Part shown: positions 47,776-58,837 of the stretch, one piece after another
How positions within the stretch are numbered: the stretch's first letter is position 1
Layout: each line of letters begins with the position of its first letter
NCBI GenBank assembly: GCA_023091665.1
Contig: JALJCQ010000030.1
Location: 2,234,501 to 2,298,500 of the forward strand
Source: Pythium myriotylum
Taxonomy: Eukaryota > Oomycota > Peronosporomycetes > Pythiales > Pythiaceae
Direction of reading: 5' to 3'
DNA: 64,000 bases
Program-made: the position numbers and the translations under genes
The notes under the pieces: generated by a model
Database searches by the model: none
Told to the model about the DNA's origin: nothing
What the model saw: only the letters and a program-made list of their open reading frames with translations

Positions 47776-50700
47776 TGTTGGAAGGTCGCTTGGTTTGTGG
47801 GATGCAAAATGCAAAGTGAATTGATCGGGACTTAGTTCGCTACTGCTACCTCTAAGCCGTCTGTGTGTGTCCTACGCTACCATAATCAAATGTATGTCCT
47901 ACCTATCGTAAACATATGCAAACATAAACTGACTTCGTGGATACTTCAACGAAGTCGATGGGTGGCACTGGATTCAAACCAGAACCAGACGGAGAATCTT
48001 CCACATGTCGAATCTTCCACATGTCGAATCTTCCACGGAGAATCTTCTGCAGGAGAATCTTCTACAGCCGAGCTTCAACTGCCGAGCTTCAACTGGAATG
48101 ATGACGCTGGGTTCGAGGCGCATCATCTTCAACACTCCCCCTCGACTCGACTGCGTCTTGAACACCAAGCTTGGTGCGGAGCACGTCGAACTGGACAGTG
48201 GGGATCGGCTTGGTCATGATGTCGGCAAGCATGTCTTGGGTCGGGCAATACTGGAGAGACACTTGGCCGTCCTCGACCTTCTCACGAACGAAGTGGTAGC
48301 GAATGTCGATGTGCTTGGTGCGCTTGTGGAACTCGGGGTTCTTGGCCAACGCGATGCACCTTGGTTGTCTTCGTACACCGTGAGCGCTTGGTCACTTGCA
48401 ACTTCGCCGAGTTCGCACAGGAACGCCTTGAGCCACACGGCTTCTTGGATCGCTTCCGATAGAGCCATGTACTCTGCTTCGGTCGAGGAGAGGGCGACAG
48501 TTCGCTGCTTCTTGCTGCGCCAGCTGATGCATCCGCCGTTGAGCATGAACACGTAGCCGCTGGTGCTTCGACGTGACTCGATGTCGCCAGCCCAGTCGGC
48601 GTCGGAGTAGCCGACCAGTCTTCCGTCGTTCGATGCCGAGAACTGCAGGCCGTACGTCGGAGTCGCTTGCAGATACCGGAGCACACGCTTGAGAGCTTGC
48701 CAATGTGTTGGACACGGGTCCGCGGCGAACTGGCTGAGTGTGCCGACTGCCGCTGCGAGGTCTGGTCGAGTGCCGACCATGAGGTACATGAGTGCGCCGA
48801 CTGCACTTCGGTACGGCACGTTCTTCATGGTGTCTTCGTGCTTGCAACCACCTTCACACATGGCCTTGGTCAGCTTGAGTCCGGGGTCTTGAGGAGACCT
48901 CACTGGTTTGCAGTCTTGCATGCCGAACTTGGTCAGGATCGACTGCAGGAACTTGGTCTGCCGCATGGTCACGTCGCCGGACTTGGGGTCTTGATCAACT
49001 TCCATGCCGAGGCAGTACTTGAGTTCGCCGAGGTCGGACATCTCGAAGCGTTCGCTGAGTGCACGCTTGGTCGCCGTGAGCAACTCGAGGCTGTTGCAGG
49101 CGAGGATGAGGTCGTCGACGTAGATCACCACGAAGATCATCGCTGAGCCGCTCCGCTTGACGTACACGCAGTGGTCCATCTCGCACTTGGTGAAGCCGAC
49201 CTTGCGCATGAAGGCGTCGATGGTCTGGTTCCACATGCGTGGCGACTGCTTGAGACCGTAGAGCGAGCGCTTGAGCTTGCACACGTAGTCCGGGTGGCGC
49301 TGGTCGACGAAGCCTTCGGGCTGCTTCATGTAGATTTCTTCGTCGAGGTTGCCGTTCAGGAACGCCGTCTTGACATCCATCTGATGGATCATGAGCTTGT
49401 GTCGAGCGGCGATGCTGAGGATGGTGCGGATCGACGTGAACTTGGCGACGGGTGCGAATGTCTCTTCGAAGTCGATGCCGTACTTCTGCAGGAACCCCTT
49501 GGCAACGAGTCGAGCCTTGTACCGCTCGACGAGTCCTTCGGCGGTTTCCTTGACCTTGAACACCCACTTGCTGGTGATGGCCTTGCGTCCGGCTGGCAAA
49601 GGGACTAGGTCCCATGTCTCGTTCTTCTTGAGCGACTCGAGCTCGGAGTCGCAGGCTTCCTTCCAGTTGCTGGCGTCGTCGGATTCCATCGCCGGCTTGA
49701 ACGATGTCGGCAACTCTCCCCCTGAATTCACGACGAGAGCAAACTCTTCGTGGTCTTGGTCTTCTCCCCCTTGTTCTTGCACGTCTTCGCCTTCTTCGTC
49801 TTCATCTTCTACGCCTTCCTCTTCGATCGACGTGAGCAGTGCAGACAGATCTTCGAGCGATGTCCTTGGACCTTGCGTGGGTGGTGGAGTCGCACCACTT
49901 GTGCGACCAACCCGTCCGTAGCGCTTCTCAACTGGCGGTTCAGCCAGGTTCTCGAGCGAGTGCGTGCGAGAGTGGCGCTTGGACCCTGGTGCGTAGTCGA
50001 CATTCGGCTGCTGGGCCGATGCTGGTGCTGCTGGACGCTGCGACCGCTGGCCCTGTTGCCACTCCGGTCGCTCGTAGCTGCGCTGACTTGGTGCTGGTGA
50101 GGCTGGCTGCTCACCCATGTCTTCATCATCTTGGTTGTCGGTTGCTTCATCTTGATCTTGATCATCTTCATCGTCGCGGAACTCGACGGACTTGCTCCAG
50201 GGTTCTTCGCGCTTGCCATCGTCGAATGTGTCTTCCATAAACTGCGCGTCTCGACTGATGACGATCCGGCCGGTTGCGATTTCTTCAAACCGATACGCCT
50301 TCTCGTGGTCCGAGTAGCCGAGGAACCGACACAAGATGGCTCGGGCGTCGAACTTCGACCGCTTCTCCTTGGGCACGTGGACGTACGCATGGCAGCCGAA
50401 CACCTTGAAGTTGGCGAGCAAGGGCTTCTTCCCGTACCATTCTTCGTACGGCGACTTGTACAAGTCTTGAGCGCGGGTCGGAAGTCGGTTGCGAACTTCG
50501 ACTGCAGTCATGACGGCTTCGCCCCAGTACTCGTCGGACAAGTTGGCATGGTGGAGCTTGCAACGACCACACTCACCGATGGTTCGGTTCATGCGCTCCG
50601 CCACACCGTTCAACTGAGGCGTGTATGGCGGCGTGACGTCGTGCTCGATGCCACGCTTGCGGCAGAACTTGGCAAGTTTGGCCGACTGGTACTCGCCGCC

Positions 50701-52398
50701 GCCGTCGGTTCGAAGCACCTTGACTCGACGACCGGTTTGGTTCTCGGCCCAGTTGACGAACTCGACGAACTTGTCGTAGACTTCGTCCTTGGACCGCATC
50801 AGGTACAACTTGCACAGTCGAGACTTGTCGTCGGTGAACGTGGCAAAGTACTTCATGCCGCCGAAAGTCGGAGTCTTCATAGGGCCGGCCACATCGCTGT
50901 ACACGACGTCAAGCAGATTCGCAGACCGCTTGGTCGTGCCCGACTGGAACTTGACGCGAGTCAGCTTGCCGAGTGCACAGCCTTCACAGACCTCCCACTC
51001 CTGCACAGACCCGATATCGAGTCCGTCGGCGAGGTCCTTCTTGACGATGGCTTCGAGTCCGCTGAAGCCGATGTGACCGAGTCGGAGGTGCCACAGGTAC
51101 GACTTGGACATGGCGCGACCTCGTCTTGCACTGGCGGCGTGGGCTGCTTCAGTCGACACTGGAGACATGTTGAGCTTGAACAGACCCTTGCCGATACGAG
51201 TGCCGATGGTCCGCTTGGCGCCCTTGAGCACGACGAAGCAACCGTCCTTGTCGAACGTCACGGGAGCAACGTCCTCCGTGAATCTTCCGACCGAGAACAG
51301 GTTGCGGCTGAGCTTGGGGATATGCCACACGTTGGTGAGCAAACCCTTCTTGACACCGCTTGGAGTCTTCATCGACATGAGAATGTCTCCCACGCCAACT
51401 GCTTGGACCGTGCCATCATCGGCCAGATGCACGTCGACTGGGTCAATCTTCTTGTAGTTCATCATGAACTGCTTGGTTCGCGACATGTGCTGAGTCGCAC
51501 CCGAGTCGACCAACCACGCCGTGGATTGACTCGACTTGCCTTGGGTCTTCCCGACCGAGAACAGGTACTCGCCGGGGTCTTCATCTCGCGCAAGGTTCGC
51601 TCGCTGGAACCGTTGCCGAGGGTTGCCGTTTCCGTTTCCGTTGCCGTTGCCGCCGGAGTTGCCGTTGCCGTTGCCGTTGTCCTTGACACGCGAGTGGCAC
51701 TCCGCGGCCCAATGACCGATCTTGCCGCAGTGGTTGCACGTGCCAGTCTTCTTGACTGCACGGCCCTTGGGCTTCGCGTCACTTGTCATGAACGCTTGGC
51801 CAAGCGTGGCTCCGTCGCCACCTTGCTCCTTGCGCTTCATGTCTTCGTGGAGCAGCCGAGACGTCACGAGTTCCCACGTGAGCGCGTCGACACGCGACTC
51901 CAACGCCGTGATGAGGAACTGGTACGACTCGCTGAGACTGCCGAGGAGCGTGATCACCAAGTCGTCTTCGCTGACCGGAGCGCCCACTGCGTCGAGTTGC
52001 TCCGCCAGGGTCTTGAGCTTGTTGATGTGCGTGAGCACATCGTCACCTTCTTCCATCATGGTCGTGAAGAAACGACGACGAAGAAAGAGCTTGTTGGCAA
52101 GGCTCTTCTTCTCGAAGTGTTCTTCCAGTCTTGACCATGCATCTTGCGCACCACTCGCCGACCGGACCAGCGGGAGCTGCGAGTCTTCCATCGCGAGACA
52201 GATCATCGCGAGCGCCTTGCGAGACTTCTTCTTGAAGAGGGCTCGGTCCGCGTCGGTCTGGCACTGCTCGAGTTTGACCTCTCCACAGACAACTTCCCAG
52301 ACGTCGCGTTCTTCGAGCACCATCTGCATCTTGAACTTCCATGTGTGGAAGTTGGTTCCGTCGAACTTGTTGATGCGGGCTGGGGTGGTCGAATCCAT
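47776..52398 (-). mobile_element. Copia element J, 5' LTR lost
   Basis: The 3' LTR is 47776-48134, with one private change (GGTTTGTGGG). The internal region is 48135-52398. The 5' LTR, primer-binding site and first 19 codons are missing. The break lies exactly at the Met codon of MDSTTPA, where an inverted 3'-end fragment is fused. Confidence 0.88.
48089..52398 (-). pseudogene. Element J polyprotein, frameshifted in RNase H
   Basis: It covers gag from MDSTTPA through protease, integrase, RT (YVDD) and most of RNase H. A 1-bp deletion near 48355 (GCGATGCACC against GCGATGGCACC in sister copies) shifts the frame at DNQGA, so the last part is in another frame. The first Tyr of the knuckle is His (CNHCGK). 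The upstream frame is open into the fused inverted fragment, which is a chimera and not a native start. Confidence 0.88.
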
Positions 52399-52613
52399 AT
52401 TCGTGAGAAGGTCGAGTACGGTCAAGTGTGTCTGCAGTATTGCCCGACCCAAGACATGCTTGCCGACATCATGACCAAGCCGATCCCCACTGTCCAGTTC
52501 GACGTGCTCCGCACTAAGCTTGGTGTTCAAGACGCAGTCGAGTCGAGGGGGAGTGTTGAAGATGTTGTGCCTCGAACCCAGCGTCATCATTCCAGTTGAA
52601 GCTCGGCAGTTGA
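52399..52613 (+). repeat. Inverted copia 3' end fragment with LTR start
   Basis: Positions 52399-52553 hold the last RNase H codons and the polypurine tract of a plus-strand copy; 52554-52613 hold the first 60 bp of its 3' LTR, with changes (GATGTTGTGCC). It is fused head to head with J. Confidence 0.85.
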
Positions 52614-52632
52614 CAGATCATCGCGAGCGCCT
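52612..52632. other. About 20-bp copia gag patch at the stack boundary
   Basis: GACAGATCATCGCGAGCGCC matches an internal gag stretch (for example near 1864) in minus orientation. It sits between the LTR stub and gypsy sequence, like filler DNA at a repaired break. Confidence 0.6.
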
Positions 52633-52639
52633 CCCCGCG

Positions 52640-53240
52640 AGCAATCCCACGGGTATCAACAAGATCACCGCGCGCAGAACTCGGACTTAGAGCGCCGAGT
52701 TGATCGCCTCCAGAACTTCCTTGTGCCAGATCTTCAGCAGAAGGCAGACGACGCGGTCGATCAGATCGCGACACTTGAGACGGAGCAAGAGTCGCACGGG
52801 AACCGGATGTATCAGCTCGAGCATCCTGCTCGAGCTCAGCGTCAGTCTCACGAAGTCTTCCGTGAGGAGTTCCGGGGGTGGCGTCGCGAATTTGATCCCG
52901 CTGAGCTGCGCGACCTCCTTCACGAACAAGCCCGGCAGAACGCCGAGCTTCGTTAACGCCCTCAGCAACGTGAGGATCAACTCGAACGCGCTGAGTCGCA
53001 AGCGGAGAAGCGGTTGTCAACGGAGGCGCCGGGACAGCCCGACCTGAAGAGGCAGCGAAAGAACGCGTCACCGGACGCGTCGACTGGTGACGGAGGCGAC
53101 GGGAATCCTCGTCGCGGAGGTCGGCAGCGAGATCTGAAGAAGTGAGGTACGGCTTCAGGCGCCCAACGTAGAAGGTCGGGTGCAAGCGCAACTTCTTGGG
53201 AAGTTCTAGCGTGTAGGTGTCACCGACAACGTTGGTAACA
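52640..53240 (-). pseudogene. Ty3/gypsy pol, C-terminal end
   Basis: Read on the minus strand from the TTAA at 53241, it encodes the conserved end of a gypsy integrase (GDTYTLELPKKL, then LHPTFYVGRLKPY), followed by a low-complexity tail. It is the continuation of the gypsy frame that arrives at 62866 from the right, because the piggyBac insertion separates the two. The point where gypsy coding really ends is unclear; the frame stays open into the copia fragment. Confidence 0.82.
52723..53145 (+). other. Coiled-coil-like ORF antisense to gypsy end (one stop)
   Basis: On the plus strand this frame reads like a helical, Gln/Glu/Arg-rich gag-type protein (VDQIATLETEQES, then HEQARQNAELR). It has a single TAA at 52954-52956 and resumes in the same frame to a stop at 53143-53145, just where the conserved minus-strand integrase end starts. 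I do not recognise it. It could be a gag fragment of another retroelement or an antisense reading. Confidence 0.4.
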
Positions 53241-53258
53241 TTAACCCTTTCGCGAACG
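53241..53258 (+). repeat. TTAA target site and left terminal inverted repeat of piggyBac
   Basis: TTAA at 53241-53244 is followed by CCCTTTCGCGAACG (53245-53258). CCCTTT-type ends next to TTAA are typical of piggyBac-like elements. The 14-bp repeat pairs with 62848-62861 with one mismatch. Confidence 0.9.
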
Positions 53259-53755
53259 CGAGCTGAACAATAGGAAGTGTATCAATACAAATTTCAAGTA
53301 TAATATTTATAGATCGTGCAAAATTTGCCCGTTCGCCATTCCCGCACCCATGATTTCGTCTTTCCATATCACGCATTCGAAAAATTGGGCTGTTCCCTCA
53401 ACCCAAAAGTGGATAAATTTTTACCGTCCCATCCCTCGATCGTGCAAAATTTGCCCGTTTGACTTGTCGATGTTGATTGGGGAAAAATGTGGGGTCAAGC
53501 AACGATTGGGGAAATAGCTGCATCAAGTGCCGTTGCTTTCCGACACCACTCAATTGAACGCCGTTGTTTTCAGGAAAGTTTCAAAGCTAATCTTCGCGGC
53601 TGTCCATCCCTCGTCATCACATGATGCGTGAGCTCGTTGCCACATATTCATCGTGGCCCACTCAACCAGTTCTCCACCTCCTCCTAGCCATTCGACTTCG
53701 CTCTGCTCCGCTCCGCCACCTCAATAGCGACAGCAAACGCCTCCAAGACAACACA
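53259..53755. other. Left subterminal region of piggyBac, non-coding
   Basis: The first part is AT-rich and carries two direct copies of ATCGTGCAAAATTTGCCCGTT at 53313-53333 and 53439-53459. The core GCAAAATTTGC is palindromic, as expected for a transposase-binding site. The second part (53600-53755) is pyrimidine-rich and is the probable promoter of the kinase gene. I see no gene. Confidence 0.65.
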
Positions 53756-55091
53756 ATGCGCGTGCAACGAATGTGTAAGTAAACGTGATTCTCATCGTTG
53801 GTTGATGCATGCTAACGTCCTGTCCCGCTCAAGCTGTCATTGATTCCCATCAAGCACGAGTTTTCTCGCTCTCGTGCCACAGTTGCTCTGGGTCTCACAA
53901 TCATGGAGCACCCGATCGTCCGCATGTTCCCCGAGGAGGTCCGTATGATCGTCGATAAGTTCAGCGACGAGCGCATCCGCACTCGCGATCGTCGAAGCCT
54001 CGTCGTCATCCTCCGTGGGCTACCAGGGTGCGGGAAGTCAACGTTCGCAGTTTTCCTCAAGCTTTACGCCGAATCGATTGGGCTCGAGGTCCAGATCTGC
54101 AGCGCAGACACATATTTCATCACTCACCACGGTTACAGATATGATTCGACCAGGCTCGGGGAAGCGCATGCGCGTTGCCAAGCGGAGTGTTTCCAAGCGC
54201 TGATTCGACGTGTTCCGATCGTGATAATCGACAACACCAACGTGACGTACTCAGAGGGGAACAGATACGTGTTGCTGGCACGAGAGGGCTATCACGCATT
54301 CTGTCGCGTCAGTTTTGAGGGAAATCTCGACGTTCAAGACCTCCTCGCTCGCTCGTGGCACGACATTCCTGAGTTAACGATGCGCAGGCGACTCCAGTTG
54401 TTCTATCAGGACAACGAAGCTTACGCTGCAAACTACACGGTCGCCATCCGCCGCGATATTTTCGCCGTGCAAGGTGATCAAGTCCTGGAGCGAACCCATC
54501 CGATGCTGCTCATATTCTTCGAGTTGATACGAGAACGGGTTGACGCTTTCGCGACGTTGCGGGCGGGTGCGACTGGATGGGATGCGCTCCAGAGCCTCGT
54601 CTTCGTTCTTCGCGGTATGCGGCAAGACGACATTTGCTTTGCAGACGAAGGTGTACGCCCAAGCTCGGCGACTCCAGACCCTGATCTATTCAAGCGACGA
54701 CGTCTTCCGCAGCCAGCAAGGCTTCCATTTTGTGCCGGCCAACCTTGCAGACGCCCGTGGGGAATGCCTGCAGACGCTGCGCTTCGCTCTCCACCGCCAT
54801 GTCCCTGTCGGCGTCGTCGATGACGCGCATATCACGGCCGCCGAATGGACCCCAGTTTTGGCGGAAGTGCGTTTGCATCAGGTCGTATTCGTGAACTTCG
54901 TGTGCACTACGATGGAGCAAGCTCAAGCACTGATCTCGCGTACGTTCACACACTGCACTGAATATGATCGCGCGAGGCTGCCCGCCAACTTCCAAGAATT
55001 CCAAGCTGCGCAACTCCCAGAGCAGGTGGACGTCTTCCCAACGTTCAACGCATGGGATTTCCTTACGGAAGATGCCCGTCGCTACAACTAG
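53756..55091 (+). CDS. Tandem P-loop kinase (polynucleotide kinase/N4BP2-like), frame-broken
   Basis: Two ATP-binding kinase domains of AAA_33/N4BP2 type follow each other. Domain 1 has Walker A GLPGCGKST (coding from 54017), the SADTYF and YRYDSTRLGEAH motifs, and Walker B-like VIIDNTNVT. Domain 2 has LVFVLRGM in frame 1, then GKTTFALQT, SSDDVF and VGVVDDAH in frame 3. The shift lies in the second Walker A at about 54620 and looks like an 8-bp deletion that removed Pro-Gly-Cys. A likely start is ATG 53756 with a GT-AG intron at 53775-53882; ATG 53903 works without it. Members of the family phosphorylate nucleic-acid 5' ends; the role here is inferred only. It ends tail to tail with the DOT1-like gene. 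Confidence 0.72.
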
Positions 55092-55157
55092 GGCGGTCGC
55101 TCCTGTGGCGTGAATTTGATCTCGTAATGCACTTCATTTACTTCATTTCTGCCCTCC

Positions 55158-56217
55158 CTACCCTGTTGGTCTTGTGTAGACGTACAAGGCTACTCGACTA
55201 TGTTTGTACTCAGTCCGAACACTGAGAGTCTCAGTCTCTTCGCGCCACAGCAAACAAAACTCTCGCATGCATCGATTTCGATGCCGTGGACAAGCTCGCG
55301 CGCCAAGCACAACCATGCGCAAGCCTGGCAAGACACAGCATAAGTGATGCACAGCATGGCTGGCTTCCTGCGTGAAGAGCATTGTTTGCGTACAGCACCG
55401 TGGTATCGAGTACCTCCGACCAATCCTCGGTAAGCTGCAAGACGTCGCCCTGGTGGTTACTTGCTCGTGAGAGACGCGGGTACTGCGCCGTCGCCTCGAA
55501 AATGGCCAGTGACCCAAGGGACGCGACATCCTTGCGGATCTCAATTCCAATCGCTCGATCCGCCGCCGTTTGAAGGACAACTTGAGCAATCACGTTCCCG
55601 ACACCTGAGCCGACGTCGAGGAAGACATCTTGTTGACGGAGTTGGCATCGATCAACCAAGTTCGTCACTCCATCTATCGCCAACTCGCCAACATTGAACT
55701 CCGTGCGGCCGGCAGCTTGGCGGACATCAGACTTGGCGACCCCAGCAAATATCTCTGCAACCACGCGGCCAGAGTCCGACGCTGAGAGCGGGCTACCCTC
55801 GATGGTGGGTTGGGTGGTCCTGACCATGTTGTGTTGGTGCTCGTCGCCTGGAGATTCTCTGCCGACAGAAGTGTTTGACGATAGCGGTGAATCGACCTTA
55901 CTCAGAGTCAATGGGTGAAGCAAGACGGGCTGGTGAGTGGGCGTAGTGTATGGGAGGATGAAGACATGTCTTCGGGGTCTTGAGGTGGCCGATCGTGCAT
56001 GCTCAAGGGACTTGAGAAAACGACTTGGGAACCCTCGCAGAAGCTTGCCGTGTGTTGTCTTCAGAGTGGTCAACCGCTGCTTCAGCGCCTGCGCATCCTT
56101 CTTTGAGTACGCCATCGCAGCTGCTAGCTCTGCCCACGAGACCTTCCTGCCTCGATCCTCGTACTCTCTGGCCAAGGCCACAAGATGGTAATCTTCATGC
56201 TCAGAGAAGTCAGACAT
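55158..56217 (-). CDS. SANT/Myb plus DOT1-like histone methyltransferase, frame-broken
   Basis: The N-terminus (residues 1-60, FSEHEDYHLVALAREYED... VSWAELAAAM) resembles a SANT/Myb domain. The C-terminal half is a DOT1 fold, the SAM-dependent enzyme that methylates histone H3 Lys79: SAM motif I DVGSGVGN (Asp201-Asn208), acidic GIEI, GDVLQLTEDW, and the DOT1 hallmark VLYANNAL. At about 55380 the frame shifts: the expected continuation (LFTQEASHAVHHLCC, then VVLGARACPRHRN) is in another frame, ending at 55158. One small indel explains it. The N-terminal ATG at 56215-56217 is the first in frame. It shares a 394-bp head-to-head upstream region with the coiled-coil gene. Confidence 0.8.
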
Positions 56218-56611
56218 TTTCGATCACTCTGGCTCAGCGTTCAAACCACACCATCTTTCGACTTAGCATTGCTATGTAATTCCAGTCCATAATCATATAC
56301 ACACTCCAAGCTTATTGATGGTGGTCTGGTGTGTCAGTATCCACAATTATGTCACTCAATTGAAGTTTTACCATCTTTAAGCTTGTCTTTAGTATGCATT
56401 AAGGATGTGTAATGATATACAAAAATATTGATTATTGATGGTAGTCGGCTTGACATCTTCAGCTTTAAGCTTGAAATTGATATAGGATTTCGTCAATTAA
56501 CGGTATTCAAAGGGACTGTTTAAAGATGGTCACTAGAGTCGACCGGTCAGACAAACGAGCTCCGTCGAGAACAACGCGATTGGCCCCCCGATTCAAAAGT
56601 CAAATATTTTG
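56218..56611. promoter_or_regulatory. Divergent intergenic region with repeated motif
   Basis: This AT-rich stretch lies between the divergent DOT1-like and coiled-coil genes. It contains CCATCTTTAAGCTT (56371-56384), an inverted TTTAAAGATGG (56519-56529), a variant CCATCTTTCGACTTA near 56250, and GATGGTRGT repeats near 56325 and 56440. The first two recur in the same order before the transposase. No gene is seen. Confidence 0.55.
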
Positions 56612-58199
56612 ATGCCATCGTCACCTCCTCAGGAACTGCGCCATGGTTGCGCGACGGCTGTCCAGGATACTAGCTCCCAAGTCGGAGCCTCATCCGCCGC
56701 GATGGAGAACCCAGAGCTACCGACAGTGTCCACCACACCGCCAGCGTGCCCTGGTAGCAGTGGGGAGACAGGAAGGCCGAGGAAGAAGTACAAGAACTAC
56801 AAGTCCACCATCTTCTCGGACACACCAGCTCCGAAGCTTCGCGGTCGACCGCCTGCTGTGCAAACACAGCCGAATGTGATCTCGGATGCAGATTTTGCGT
56901 GGCTTTTGGGCGTCTTCTCCGATCACGACAAAAAGAAGAAGAGCGGGGGAAAAGTCGGACCGTTCTACAAGTTGCTCAACACACGCTTAGCTCATCTTGA
57001 AGAACGTGTTCTCAATAACCACATCAAGCAAGCGCGGCGTCGGCTCGAATTGAAGCAGCAACAGAAGCAGAAGGTGAGAAACGAAGAGGCCAGAGTTCGA
57101 CGTGAAGCCGATGAGGCCAAGGCGAGCTTGGAGCAAGAAGGTTGAGGCAAAGAGAAAGCTTGCCGCGGACGCATCGGCACTCGCTGAGGAGAACACGAAG
57201 CTTGTCGCGCAGTGTACGTGTCTGGAAGAAGCCGTAATAGCCCGCGATGCTGCAGTGGCGAAGGCGAAACAGGATATTGAGGGGCAGCAGAAGCGCGCAG
57301 TGGAGGAGGCCTCATCAAGCTACATATCTATGACCAAGGAGCTCAAGAAAAAGATTCAAGAGCAAGATGAGCAAGTGGCGACGCACCAAGAAACCCTCAG
57401 GCGCAAAGAACAAGCATTACGGACACTGAGGGAGCAAATATCGGGCAGTACGATGGCTGAGAAGGAGTTAGAAGCTGCGAAAGAGAAGTTGGCCAAGGCA
57501 GAAGCGACTAACCTCGAGTTGTCCCAAGTGCTTGGCCCGAAGTTGAAGGAGTTGCATCGATTGAAGACACAGCTTCAGGCCGCGGAGGTTACGTTTGCAC
57601 GACAACAGCATCAATATCGAGCACAGCTCGAACAGTCCAAGATGCAATTACGTGTCGCTGAGGAACAGCGTGACGAGGCACTCGCGTCGCTTGACTTGTT
57701 CAGCCGCGCCAGCAAGGTGGAGTTCGAGCTCAAGAAACTCAAGATGGCCACAAGTTGCGCGTACAATGGAGACGCGCGCTTCAAGAGCCGGGCCAAGAGC
57801 CCTGTCGAGAATGGCCCATTCTGTAAGTTCTACATACCTTGGTTGGTGTGTGCTGGATGCTGAGTTGTTGGTGCCCTAGGGAGCAATGCAAGCATGGCAA
57901 ACATGGCAGTGCGTGTAACGGAGGCTCGCGGGACTGACACTGTCCAATTGAATCGCCTCCGAAAGCTTTTCAAGAGATGGCGAGACGTGCGAAACGACAT
58001 CAGCCACACTCCTGACGGGTACATAAAGTACGTGGTCGAGGCAGACGAGCTGAAGAGGGATATGGATGCGCTGTGTGAAGCCGTGGCTCCATCCATCATT
58101 GCCATGAGTGATTCTTCGGGCACGGAACTACTCAGTAGCGTAGTCTCATATGTCCTAGGGAAGCAACAGGAGTTCTCGAATAACAGGTTGCGTGGATAG
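56612..58199 (+). CDS. AT-hook/coiled-coil protein of unknown function, frame-broken
   Basis: The N-terminal part (ATG 56612) is Pro/Ser-rich with an AT-hook-like basic stretch (GRPRKKYK, KLRGRPPA) and a conserved-looking block FAWLLGVFSDHDKKKK. From about 57000 to 57760 it is a long heptad-rich coiled coil (Glu/Lys/Gln/Ala). The frame shifts once at about 57137 (CAAGAAGGTTGAGG), most simply one extra G. A GT-AG intron at 57823-57879 (GTAAGT...CCTAG, 57 nt) joins in frame to the last exon, which has KLFKRWRDVRNDISHTPDGYIKYVVEADEL and a stop at 58197-58199. I do not recognise the family. The AT hook suggests DNA binding and the coiled coil suggests an oligomer, possibly a partner of the transposase or the methyltransferase. 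Confidence 0.68.
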
Positions 58200-58837
58200 T
58201 TGAATGCCAATTTTTTCATCATCTGAGGCACACACAGCGCGCCAGCGTCGTCAGTGTGTTTGTTACTTACGAATAGCGTCCTATCGCGTCAGACACAGAG
58301 GTGCTAGCGATTTGTTGGTATTGTTGAACGCAGCTGGTGCTTCGTCAAGCCAGCGCTGCCTCGCCTAGGAGACTCATACTCCTCACTGCGGCACCATCGC
58401 ACTCAGCTCATCAGCTCTTCATGATCGTTTCATAACCTCATCTGAATGACCCTAGTGCCCATCTTTAAGCTTACAATGGGTATTAAATAAAGGGCTATAT
58501 TCACATACAAAAATCATGTTTAAAGATGGTGTCATTCAAGTGAGGCCAGCATGCGATGGGCAAGCACCTTCACGATCCTTCTTATTTGTATATGCCCCCC
58601 CCCAGTAATTATATACAAGAGGTGAGCTAAATGATGGTAGTTGATTCTTCACCTCACTTGTCACCATCATAAAGCTTACAATTGGTATAGCTTTATCGGC
58701 ATTAATGGTATAGAACAAGCAAGGCAAAAGATGAAAGGACATGATTGGTTGTCGCGCTCATAGTAAGTCCAAGTGGATTGATGCCCTTGGAGATAGCCAA
58801 CGCGTGCAACGCGCGAACTGAGTGTTGGAAGTGAGCG
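58200..58837. promoter_or_regulatory. Intergenic region upstream of the transposase
   Basis: This 638-bp stretch has no gene. It repeats the motif pair of the other intergenic region: CCATCTTTAAGCTT (58459-58472) and inverted GTTTAAAGATGG (58518-58529), plus a looser copy CACCATCATAAAGCTTACAA near 58660. There is a run of nine C near 58595. Confidence 0.55.

Noticed and set aside
52513..53191. One 225-aa minus-strand protein spanning gypsy and copia
   Set aside because: The frame is open across a junction of two elements; only its first part (gypsy integrase end) is supported.
53775..53833. Alternative 59-nt intron at the start of the kinase gene
   Set aside because: The acceptor at 53833 puts the kinase domain out of frame; the acceptor at 53882 keeps it in frame.
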